From an uncultured Methylococcaceae bacterium (GTDB lineage: Bacteria > Pseudomonadota > Gammaproteobacteria > Methylococcales > Methylomonadaceae): a stretch of 34,169 bases of DNA. The notes under the pieces were generated by a model. It saw only the letters and a list, made by a program, of their open reading frames with translations, made no database searches and was not told where the DNA came from. Below are positions 9,001 to 16,618 of this stretch, piece by piece. A program made the position numbers and the translations under genes. How positions within the stretch are numbered: position 1 is the first letter of the stretch; each line of letters begins with the position of its first letter. The DNA lies in assembly GCA_903934035.1 (NCBI GenBank), contig CAIZMK010000278.1, positions 1-34,169 on the forward strand, in the 5' to 3' direction.

Positions 9001-9806
9001 ACGGCGTTAACGATGCGCCTGCCTTAAAAATAGCCGATATCGGCATTGCTATGGGCTTATCAGGTAGCAATGTCGCTCAGGATGCAGCCACGATCATATT
9101 AACGGATGATAATTTCACAACTATCGTCTTGGCCGTTAAAGAAGGCCGAAATGTTTATAGTAATATCGTTAAGTTTGTTCGATTTCAACTTTCAACTAAT
9201 ATCGGAGCAATCCTCACAGTCGCTTTAGCACCTTTATTGGGACTGCCTATCCCCTTTACTGCAATACAACTACTTTGGATTAACATTATCATGGATGGTC
9301 CACCTGCCCTTTCTCTGGGCGTAGACCCCGCACAAAAAGAGAGCATGTTGGAAGCTCCCCGAAATCATAATGCACGCATACTTTCTTGGCCGCGCTTAAC
9401 TAATTTATTGAGCTATGGAATGGTCATGGCGATAGGAACTTTGGGCGTTTTAAACTATGGTTTACAAACGAGTGATCATCTTCATGCTACATCTCTCGCC
9501 TTTACTACCTTTGTATTGTTTCAAATCTTTAATGCTTTTAATGCACGATCTGAAAAAAGCAGCATCTTTAATCGAGACCTCTTTGCCAATAAAATACTCT
9601 GCTTATCAATTAGTTTAGTAGTCCTATTACAAATCGTGGTTATACATTGGCTGCCCGCACAAATACTGTTTCATACCACAGCACTGTCAATGAGCGATTG
9701 GTTAATGGCCTTTGCAGTTGCAGCATCTATTGTGTTTTTTGAGGAATTACGTAAATCAATAAAGCCTGCACGCTCAAAATTAAAATTAAACAACACTATA
9801 CTTTGA
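6078..9806 (+). CDS. Fusion protein: N-terminal AI-2E/PerM-type permease plus C-terminal type IIA (PMR1/SPCA-like, Ca2+/Mn2+) P-type ATPase
   Basis: Residues ~1-350 multi-TM AI-2E family type (GLVLAALSQGLLAGIGYAVAGIKAPLLFGLITAFLAIIPMGA, DNVVRPLVISG); residues ~365-1242 full P-type ATPase (SLTGESAP, IPEGLPAVVTVTLALG, CSDKTGTLT, MTGDGVNDAPALK, QLLWINIIMDGPPALSLGVDP). Confidence 0.9.
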   Translation: MMNNVLVKKIGNLIPYTLLTGLLLLSYKVLNELLIPLTWAIIIAYVMWPAYQRLRHQLNNRNTLSASVMTGLITIVISLSLYCLGSLLQNETKIAYQSLSINFTNNAYHLPKPISQIPWLGRQLQDLIDQLIDNQAEISDQLTNWVGQWLGEFTQLLGSIGRNIMKLGVILVTVFFCFRDGLNIIKQLQQGIISFLGSYQHVYLETAGATTRAVVYGLVLAALSQGLLAGIGYAVAGIKAPLLFGLITAFLAIIPMGATLIWLPLSIILIVSNQFWSGIGLLLWGFLAVSTIDNVVRPLVISGAGRVPFPIVLFGVLGGLSTFGAVGLFLGPVILAVLLSVWQTWLKLQQIELSEHEYSQPIWHTLSTERVIAELDSDYGLGLSTEEAQKRLNQSGANSLTEIAQRSALHLLLSQFKGVLILVLLAAAILATTIGDLKDGLVILVVVIINALLGFYQEFQAEKSLCALKKMLPLQAIVRRNGQAIELLAEQLVVGDIVILEAGRKIPADGRILFAQALEVDESSLTGESAPITKQDMILEPSLVLVERCNMLYMNNSVTHGHGEMIVTATGMNTEIGKLANLLTQSQEVATPLQLQLDNLGKRIAVCALAIIVLLFFSALMRGEALIINAINTIALAVAAIPEGLPAVVTVTLALGMHRMARQRAIVKRLASVETLGCTTVICSDKTGTLTVNQMTVRSFFYNNQHYNVSGKGYELIGKISPDCSVEHFSKLLIPLVLCNNSHIQNDQFIGDPMEAALLVLAAKGGIDQKQVTDQLPRLAEIPFDAKHKFMATFHQKNDEIKVFIKGAPEVILKLCQNSINVHQDVNKAFLAQNELIASAGYRVLGLAETTLPSATFKIDSDLFSYINNLNFIALIGLMDPPRTEVKAAIKQCQQAGIAVKMITGDQKTTAVAIAKELGLIGNVIEGDTLAGLADDALSACINSIDVFARIAPEQKVRIIKALKANHHIVAMTGDGVNDAPALKIADIGIAMGLSGSNVAQDAATIILTDDNFTTIVLAVKEGRNVYSNIVKFVRFQLSTNIGAILTVALAPLLGLPIPFTAIQLLWINIIMDGPPALSLGVDPAQKESMLEAPRNHNARILSWPRLTNLLSYGMVMAIGTLGVLNYGLQTSDHLHATSLAFTTFVLFQIFNAFNARSEKSSIFNRDLFANKILCLSISLVVLLQIVVIHWLPAQILFHTTALSMSDWLMAFAVAASIVFFEELRKSIKPARSKLKLNNTIL

Positions 9807-10095
9807 ATGGCTACCAACTTAAGACGGTACAGTATAAGGTAAACCGGTCGTGGTGAGCCCAGTCGAACCATGAGCGGCTTAAGTTGATAACCCCTTAAAT
9901 GATGAAGCACATGCTTTCTTTCATAACCTTGCCTTGCCAATACATAAGCATATTGCTAGTTTATTCAATGTTCAGGTTATAATGCACGCCATAAATTAAG
10001 CATAACTGTTATTTAAGATCACTATGTTTTGTTTCACAGCAAGTCTACATAGACTTAATAAACCAGTTAATTAAAATGAGTACCCCAAAAAAGTT

Positions 10096-11451
10096 ATGAC
10101 ACAAAAACTTTATATTCAAACCAATGGTTGTCAGATGAATGAATACGACTCTGATAAAATGCGCGATGTACTTCAAGCTTCGCATGGTTTCGAATTAATC
10201 GATGACCCAAAATTAGCCGATGTTTTATTACTTAACACCTGCTCCATACGCGAAAAAGCTCAAGAAAAAGTATTCTCAGCGCTGGGTAAATGGCGAAAAA
10301 TCAAAGACAAACGCCCTGACGTTATTATCGGTGTAGGCGGCTGCGTGGCTAGTCAAGAAGGCGCTGCCATTCAAAAACGCGCACCGTTTGTTGATATGGT
10401 ATTTGGCCCGCAAACTTTGCATCGTTTACCACAATTACTCGATGAAGTTCGCAAGCAACATAAACCTGTAGTTGACATCTCCTTCCCTGAAATTGAAAAG
10501 TTTGACTCTTTGCCCGAACCTCGAGCAGAAGGCCCTAAAGCTTTTGTTTCAATCATGGAGGGCTGTAGCAAATATTGTACTTTCTGCGTTGTGCCTTATA
10601 CGCGAGGTGAAGAAATTAGCCGTCCGCTTAATGATGTGGTTGCCGAAATCACTATCTTGGCTAAGCAAGGTGTGCGAGAAATCAATTTATTAGGTCAAAA
10701 TGTTAATGCCTATCGCGGCTTGATGGATGATGGCGACATCGCTGATTTTTCTTTGTTACTGCATTATGTTGCCGCCATTGAAGGCATTGATAGATTGCGT
10801 TTCACGACCTCTCATCCGATGGAATTCACTGACAGCCTAATTGAAGCCTTTGCTGAAATTCCTCAATTGGTTGATCATTTGCATTTACCCGTACAAAGCG
10901 GCAGTGATCATATTTTAAAAATGATGAAGCGCGGACATACCCGCGAAGATTATCGAGAAATTATTCGTAAACTACGCTTAGTCCGCCCTAACATTTGTTT
11001 GTCATCAGACTTTATTATCGGTTTTCCAGGTGAAACTGACGAGGAGTTTGAAGAAACTTTAGCGTTTGCAACCGAAATCGGTTTTGATTTATCATTCAGC
11101 TTTGTCTATAGCGCAAGACCTGGAACACCTGCCGCTGATTTACCAGACAATGTTCCTGCTGAAGTTAAAAAACAGCGCTTAGAGCGTTTTCAACAACGCA
11201 TTAACGAAATGGCCAACGCAATTTCTGAGAACATGATAGGCACGGTACAAACAGTTTTAGTTGAAGGTCAATCCAAAAAGAATACGCTGCAAATGCAAGG
11301 TAGAACTGAAAATAACCGTGTGGTTAACTTTATTGGTCATCCACGCTTAGCGGGTCAGTTTGTTGATGTTTATATTAACGAATCGCTACCCAATTCCTTA
11401 CGTGGTCGTATGGTCGAAGACACTGTCGCTAAAATTAGTATTCCAAACTGA
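10096..11451 (+). CDS. miaB: tRNA-2-methylthio-N6-dimethylallyladenosine synthase MiaB
   Basis: [27 protein letters not shown], radical-SAM [18 protein letters not shown]-terminal TRAM domain. Confidence 0.96.
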   Translation: MTQKLYIQTNGCQMNEYDSDKMRDVLQASHGFELIDDPKLADVLLLNTCSIREKAQEKVFSALGKWRKIKDKRPDVIIGVGGCVASQEGAAIQKRAPFVDMVFGPQTLHRLPQLLDEVRKQHKPVVDISFPEIEKFDSLPEPRAEGPKAFVSIMEGCSKYCTFCVVPYTRGEEISRPLNDVVAEITILAKQGVREINLLGQNVNAYRGLMDDGDIADFSLLLHYVAAIEGIDRLRFTTSHPMEFTDSLIEAFAEIPQLVDHLHLPVQSGSDHILKMMKRGHTREDYREIIRKLRLVRPNICLSSDFIIGFPGETDEEFEETLAFATEIGFDLSFSFVYSARPGTPAADLPDNVPAEVKKQRLERFQQRINEMANAISENMIGTVQTVLVEGQSKKNTLQMQGRTENNRVVNFIGHPRLAGQFVDVYINESLPNSLRGRMVEDTVAKISIPN

Positions 11452-11453
11452 CC

Positions 11454-12443
11454 ATGTCCTTAATTTCACAAGATCTTATTCTTCTTCCCGTTGATAACGA
11501 CAGGCTGTCAAACTTTTGTGGGCAACTTGACAGCCATTTACGGCAAATTGAAACAAGATTACAGGTTGAGATTGCTAATCGAGGCAATCAATTCAAAGTG
11601 ACTGGCAGTGAAAGCTCGGTACAATCCGCATGTTTACTAATGCAGAATTTATTTGCTAATACTGAAAGCGAACAGCTAAGTGCCGAATTGATACACTTAG
11701 CCATGCAGGAATCATCGATCGCTGATTTATTAACAAACTCAACAACAGTCAATGAAGTTACGGAACAAGCTCAAGTAACCATCAAAACTAAATTTGGCCT
11801 CATTAAAGGTAGAGGCGTTAATCAACAAGACTATTTAAAGAAAATTCTCAGTCATGACATTAACTTTGGTGTTGGACCAGCAGGAACGGGTAAAACCTAT
11901 TTAGCGGTTGCATGTGCTATTGAAGCCTTACAAAACGAACAAGTCAGAAAAATCATACTCGTGCGACCTGCTGTAGAGGCCGGTGAAAAGCTAGGTTTTT
12001 TACCCGGCGATATGGCGCAAAAAGTCGACCCTTATTTACGACCACTCTACGATGCCTTATACGAAATGCTAGGCTTTGAACGCGTCGAAAAAATGATGGA
12101 AAAAGGCATCATTGAAGTCGCTCCCCTCGCATTTATGCGAGGCCGAACCTTAAGTGACGCGTTCATTATTTTAGATGAAGCACAAAACACCACCACCGAA
12201 CAAATTAAAATGTTTCTAACTCGAGTAGGCTTTGGCTCTACCGCTGTTGTGACTGGCGATATAACTCAAATCGACTTGCCTTCAGAAAAAATGTCCGGCT
12301 TAAGACATGTGCTAAGCGTTTTAAAAGACGTCGAAGGTATTAGCTATACTTTTTTTAACACTAAAGATGTAGTCAGACATCCTTTAGTTCAGCGCATAGT
12401 CACTGCCTATGAAAACTATGAGCAACAGCAAAATAAATCATGA
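11454..12443 (+). CDS. ybeZ: PhoH-like ATPase (YbeZ)
   Basis: Walker [16 protein letters not shown], Walker B-like [10 protein letters not shown], followed by ybeY. Confidence 0.94.
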   Translation: MSLISQDLILLPVDNDRLSNFCGQLDSHLRQIETRLQVEIANRGNQFKVTGSESSVQSACLLMQNLFANTESEQLSAELIHLAMQESSIADLLTNSTTVNEVTEQAQVTIKTKFGLIKGRGVNQQDYLKKILSHDINFGVGPAGTGKTYLAVACAIEALQNEQVRKIILVRPAVEAGEKLGFLPGDMAQKVDPYLRPLYDALYEMLGFERVEKMMEKGIIEVAPLAFMRGRTLSDAFIILDEAQNTTTEQIKMFLTRVGFGSTAVVTGDITQIDLPSEKMSGLRHVLSVLKDVEGISYTFFNTKDVVRHPLVQRIVTAYENYEQQQNKS

Positions 12444-12901
12444 ATTACATTGAGATTCAAAATATTTATCAGGCTAGCAATATCCCTGATGAACAACCAA
12501 TACAACACTGGATTGATGCAGCACTTAAAGATCATCCTACCGATACTGAAATAGTCATACGAATAGTTGATGAGCAAGAAAGCACTGAACTCAATGAGCA
12601 ATATCGCCATAAAAAAGGCCCCACTAATATACTCAGTTTTCCCGTTGAAATACCCGAAGGTATTGAATTGGACTTACTAGGTGACTTAGTGATTTGCGCA
12701 CCTATTTTAGAAAAAGAAGCCCTGGAGCAACAAAAAGTCTTGGTTGATCATTGGGCGCATATTATCATCCACGGTGTTTTACATTTATTAGGCTATGATC
12801 ATATTGAAGAAGACGAAGCCGAGTTGATGGAAAATAAAGAAATAAGTATTTTAGAATCCTTATCAATAACCAACCCTTACCAACAGGATAATAACGCATG
12901 A
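12440..12901 (+). CDS. ybeY: Endoribonuclease YbeY (rRNA maturation)
   Basis: Zinc motif [24 protein letters not shown] overlap with the phoH-like gene. Confidence 0.95.
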   Translation: MNYIEIQNIYQASNIPDEQPIQHWIDAALKDHPTDTEIVIRIVDEQESTELNEQYRHKKGPTNILSFPVEIPEGIELDLLGDLVICAPILEKEALEQQKVLVDHWAHIIIHGVLHLLGYDHIEEDEAELMENKEISILESLSITNPYQQDNNA

Positions 12902-13740
12902 GCGACGATCAACCTCCGAGTAGTAGCGCCCCCCGAAAACGCTGGGTAGAAAAAATTAGCCATCTATTTTCTGGGGAGCCACATGATTTGGATGATCTTC
13001 TAGGTATATTACGAGAAGCTCGCGAAAACAAACTGTTAGATACTGATGCCTTATCTATGATGGAAGGCGTTTTACAAGTATCACAAATGCGCGTAAGAGA
13101 TATTATGATCCCTCGCGTACAAATGGTCGTACTGCCACAAGAAGCAGAATTAGAGACTATATTCCCTTTAGTGATTGAATTTTGTCATTCTCGCTATCCT
13201 GTTATTGACGGCGATCGCAGTAAAGTCGTTGGCGTTTTACTTGCTAAAGATTTACTGGCTCATGTCTTGCAAAATAAAACCATGACCGTTAAAGAACTCA
13301 TGCGCCCCGTCTGTTTCGTGCCAGAAAGTAAACGCTTAAACGTCTTGCTACAAGAACTACGTACTAAAGGCAATCACATGGCCATCGTTGTTGATGAATA
13401 TGGACAAGCTGCCGGCCTAGTCACCATTGAAGATGTGTTAGAAGAAATCGTCGGTGAAATCGAAGACGAACACGATGATCATGACGACGAGGGTTATGTT
13501 TTTCAACGTAACGCCAATGAATTTGTCATTAAAGCTTTAATGCCCATCGATGAGTTTGATGAACATTTTGCTACCCAATTAGCGACTGATGAATACGATA
13601 CTATTGGTGGCTTTTTGGTAAATCAACTCGAACACATGCCAACAAAAGGTGAAAGTCTAGTCGTTGACAAATTACGCTTTGAAGTCATACGTGCCGATAA
13701 TCGACGCGTACATTTATTAAAACTTAAAATAGCGTCCTAA
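12898..13740 (+). CDS. corC: CorC/HlyC family protein with CBS domains and transporter-associated domain
   Basis: [50 protein letters not shown] overlap with ybeY. Confidence 0.93.
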   Translation: MSDDQPPSSSAPRKRWVEKISHLFSGEPHDLDDLLGILREARENKLLDTDALSMMEGVLQVSQMRVRDIMIPRVQMVVLPQEAELETIFPLVIEFCHSRYPVIDGDRSKVVGVLLAKDLLAHVLQNKTMTVKELMRPVCFVPESKRLNVLLQELRTKGNHMAIVVDEYGQAAGLVTIEDVLEEIVGEIEDEHDDHDDEGYVFQRNANEFVIKALMPIDEFDEHFATQLATDEYDTIGGFLVNQLEHMPTKGESLVVDKLRFEVIRADNRRVHLLKLKIAS

Positions 13741-13752
13741 GGAGTCTAGCTC

Positions 13753-14802
13753 ATGAACAATCAGACTGTTTTAATAACCGGTGGCGCAGGCTATATAGGC
13801 AGTCATGCTTGCCTTGAATTATTACAAGCAGGCTTTAAGGTCGTTGTGGTTGATAATTTAGCAAATAGTAAAGTAGAGTCTTTAACACGCGTACAACAGA
13901 TTGCTGGTAAAACACTGAATTTTTATCAAGCAGACATCCGAGATAAACAAGCGCTCAAAGATATTTTTGCAAAAGAAGCACCCGATACTGTTATACATTT
14001 TGCAGGTTTAAAAGCCGTTGGTGAGTCTTGCGCACTCCCGCACTTGTATTATGAAAACAATGTTTACGGGACTTTAGTATTGACTGAGGTAATGAGTGAG
14101 GCTAATGTCAAACAATTGGTTTTTAGTTCATCGGCTACGGTTTATGGCGAATCGGATAGCCCTCAATATTCAGAGCATTTTCCTTTAGGTGCCATCAATC
14201 CTTATGGTCGCTCTAAAGCGATGATAGAAGATATATTGCGAGACTTATCAGCGGCGGATAAGCTTAATAAAACAGAGAAACCTTGGAAAATTGCCTTATT
14301 ACGCTACTTTAATCCGATAGGCGCTCATGATAGCGGAATGATCGGTGAAGACCCTAACGGCATTCCTAATAACTTGATGCCCTATGTTGCCCAGGTTGCT
14401 ATTGGTAAACTGCCTCAATTATCGGTGTTTGGCAACGATTATCCAACTCCCGATGGTACAGGCATTAGAGACTATATTCATGTGGTTGATTTAGTCCAAG
14501 GACATATTAAAGCCATAACTGCGCTCAACAGTGAACATTTTGCAGAGGGTGCTTGCAAAGCTTATAACTTAGGAGCAGGCAAAGGCTATAGTGTTTTAGA
14601 AATCATCGAGGCTTTTGAGCGTGTTACTGGTAAAAATATACCTTATCAAATGTCTCCACGTAGAGCAGGCGATCTAGCAGAATGTTTTGCGAATCCAGCG
14701 CTAGCCTTAGAAGAACTTAACTGGAAAGTAGAAAAAGATTTAGATGATATGGTAAACGATACTTGGAACTGGCAAACTAAAAATCCACAGGGTTATCAGT
14801 AA
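13753..14802 (+). CDS. galE: UDP-glucose 4-epimerase
   Basis: GGAGYIGSHACLELL, SSSATVYGE, NPYGRSK, RYFNPIGAHDSGMIGEDPNGIPNNLMPY. Confidence 0.95.
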   Translation: MNNQTVLITGGAGYIGSHACLELLQAGFKVVVVDNLANSKVESLTRVQQIAGKTLNFYQADIRDKQALKDIFAKEAPDTVIHFAGLKAVGESCALPHLYYENNVYGTLVLTEVMSEANVKQLVFSSSATVYGESDSPQYSEHFPLGAINPYGRSKAMIEDILRDLSAADKLNKTEKPWKIALLRYFNPIGAHDSGMIGEDPNGIPNNLMPYVAQVAIGKLPQLSVFGNDYPTPDGTGIRDYIHVVDLVQGHIKAITALNSEHFAEGACKAYNLGAGKGYSVLEIIEAFERVTGKNIPYQMSPRRAGDLAECFANPALALEELNWKVEKDLDDMVNDTWNWQTKNPQGYQ

Positions 14803-14840
14803 GCTAATACTGGAACGATGCAAGTGTAATCATTATAATT

Positions 14841-14956
14841 GTAGGCCAGTGAAGGCTTTTCGAGCGTAAGCGAGGAAAGTGTTTCCGGCATAGGCAACCA
14901 CGAGTGCCGGAAACGCCACCTGCGCTTCGTTTAGGTGGTCTTATTCCGGCCTACGA
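14841..14956. repeat. Composite inverted REP/BIME-like element
   Basis: GTAGGCCAGTGAAGGCTTTTCGAGCG..GTTTCCGGCAT followed by inverted GTGCCGGAAACGCC..TTATTCCGGCCTACG. Confidence 0.75.
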
Positions 14957-14981
14957 CTACATTGATACTAGCCAACCCCTT

Positions 14982-15329
14982 TCAAAAGTCAGCACACTCT
15001 CCACTATAACTGTCTTTATTCCAATTCCAATAAATCAATCTTAACCACCAAGCCATTTTTTTAGATTCACATAATTCTCTTAAGGCATTTCGTTCTGCTC
15101 TCTTCTTTTTGATCTCACATTTTTTAAGACAAAACTTTTTCTTTATTCCACCACTTTTAGAACACTGAACTTCGCAAGATTCCAGCGGCACTTTTTTTTC
15201 TATTTGATTAGGTACAGAGGGTAGAGACGCTGATTGTTCAAGCACGGGATCTTTATGAAAAAAATAAGAACATCCATTTAATAAAAATAATGTCATTAAA
15301 AAAGATATGATTACTAACCTCCTACTCAT
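14982..15329 (-). CDS. Small lipoprotein with twin CX3C motif
   Basis: Signal peptide with lipobox (LLNGCSYFF) and CEVQC-x10-CLKKC. Confidence 0.6.
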   Translation of the reverse strand: MSRRLVIISFLMTLFLLNGCSYFFHKDPVLEQSASLPSVPNQIEKKVPLESCEVQCSKSGGIKKKFCLKKCEIKKKRAERNALRELCESKKMAWWLRLIYWNWNKDSYSGECADF

Positions 15330-15641
15330 ACTCTAAACAACCTTAGCTATAATCTAAAAAATTATGGACGAGCAAGTATATAATGTAAAAAAAAATGTGC
15401 AAACAAAGTACAAATATCTAAAGTGATTGCAGCATATTATTTCAATGTAAGAAACTATAAGACAATTAATCTAGCCATACACACACTGATTCCGCTTTGG
15501 TTTCTAATTGCTAAACAAAACATTAATCTTAGTTTTTTATATTTTGTAAATTAGAACATATTTATTATAATAAATAAGCTTATTAGTCACTTCTACTTTG
15601 AATGGCATTAATTTGACGTTATTATTTAATAGGTAAATTAA

Positions 15642-15821
15642 TTGGAATATTGTGATTACTGTGGTTTAGAAGTAAAAATTGCTGGATTTAAAATAGATGA
15701 TAGGGACATAAAAAAGAATTTTTGCTGTGAAGGTTGTAAGTCTATTTACAAGTTATTTGGGGATGCTCATTTACTAAAAACCAAAGAACATGACCCTATC
15801 GACAATTCAATGAAACGTTAA
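15642..15821 (+). CDS. Small orphan metal-binding protein (CxxC...CCxxC), resembling the N-terminal metal-binding domain of heavy-metal P-type ATPases; TTG start
   Basis: 59-aa frame: (M)EYCDYCGLEVKIAGFKIDDRDIKKNFCCEGCKSIYKLFGDAHLLKTKEHDPIDNSMKR*; AGG-type SD 8 nt upstream of TTG; in-frame TAA immediately before it. Absent from supplied ORF track. Confidence 0.65.
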   Translation: MEYCDYCGLEVKIAGFKIDDRDIKKNFCCEGCKSIYKLFGDAHLLKTKEHDPIDNSMKR

Positions 15822-16024
15822 TCATTGTCGAATTAGGTCAAATCGGCGCGCTGTGATTCGTGCCAAAAGCAAACGCATCTATCGAAATCATTTCGACTCT
15901 ATAATGATGCTACCTATCGTTTGATAAACTCTCACTGAATTAATCCATCAACCATACCCAGCGCTTGATACTCGCCTAGTAATCTAACACAAATAAGTTC
16001 GCATTATCGGTAACTACACACCAC

Positions 16025-16073
16025 AGGAACAGGTCGCGACCTATCTCTAAATTACGATCGACATCTACTTGTA
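16025..16073. repeat. Inverted copy of the 5842-5887 repeat
   Basis: GGAACAGGTCGCGACCTATCTCTAAATTACGATCGACATCTACTTGT is the reverse complement of the 5842-5887 type. Confidence 0.65.
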
Positions 16074-16112
16074 CGAATCATGCCCACGAGAAGCGTGTGC
16101 AAATGCTAACTA

Positions 16113-16225
16113 TCATCGTAGGGGCGTATGCAATACGCCCATTTATCGAAACTTCAATGTTATAGGTTTAGTTTTTAAGGGCGTATGCAATACGCCCCTA
16201 CAATCTTCACCACAATGTTATAGTT
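16113..16225. repeat. Degenerate copy of MITE-like repeat (paired GGGGCGTATGCAATACGCCC palindromes)
   Basis: Two inverted palindromes plus the shared arm CAATCTTCACCACAATGTTAT. Confidence 0.65.
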
Positions 16226-16344
16226 CATCCATAGAATAGATAATAGTGTGATCTTAATACAGGAGTTTGGATAATAACAAAAGCAACAAACTAAACTTCC
16301 AATCAAAACCATCTCACTTCAACTTAGCCACCTTTAATTAAACT

Positions 16345-16381
16345 GTGTTATTTAACGCACTAAGTGTGGCATATGCCTCAC
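16345..16381. promoter_or_regulatory. Putative regulatory dyads GTGTTATTTAACGCAC and GTGTGGCATATGCCTCAC upstream of the TonB receptor
   Basis: Near-perfect palindrome AGTGtGGCATATGCCtCACT; same core at 22211-22244 and 27357-27410. Confidence 0.5.
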
Positions 16382-16618
16382 TTTTTTTCTCACCTAGCTC
16401 ATGAAAGCTCTAAAGACCCTATTATTCATAGAATGATAAGATTGGCACGATTATCGCATATATAGAACACAGATATCATTGGCACAACAACACAAACCTG
16501 CCATAAAGATATCCCATAGCTATTAATGCTTTATCTTGAAGGCATTAATAATGAGAACTAGCAACACGATAATCGTAAGGCTAACTCATTCATAAATAAC
16601 AAGACCCTAAGAGACACT

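Noticed and set aside
9671-9940. Minus-strand ORF 9671-9940
   Set aside because: Antisense to the ATPase C-terminus and to an intergenic repeat-like stretch; no homology-like features.
10472-10693. Plus ORF 10472-10693 and minus ORF 10371-10571 within miaB
   Set aside because: Alternative-frame shadows of a certain miaB gene.
12898-14802. corC followed by galE rather than lnt considered as a rearrangement
   Set aside because: Gene order after corC varies among gammaproteobacteria; nothing in the sequence suggests a recent event.
16113-16225. Paired short palindromes considered as a CRISPR-like array
   Set aside because: Repeats are inverted, not direct; only two units and no regular spacers; they match the MITE family.
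16364-16381. TGGCATATGCC considered as a sigma-54 promoter
   Set aside because: GG is present but the GC doublet at the expected 10-nt spacing with TTGC context is missing; a regulatory dyad fits better.
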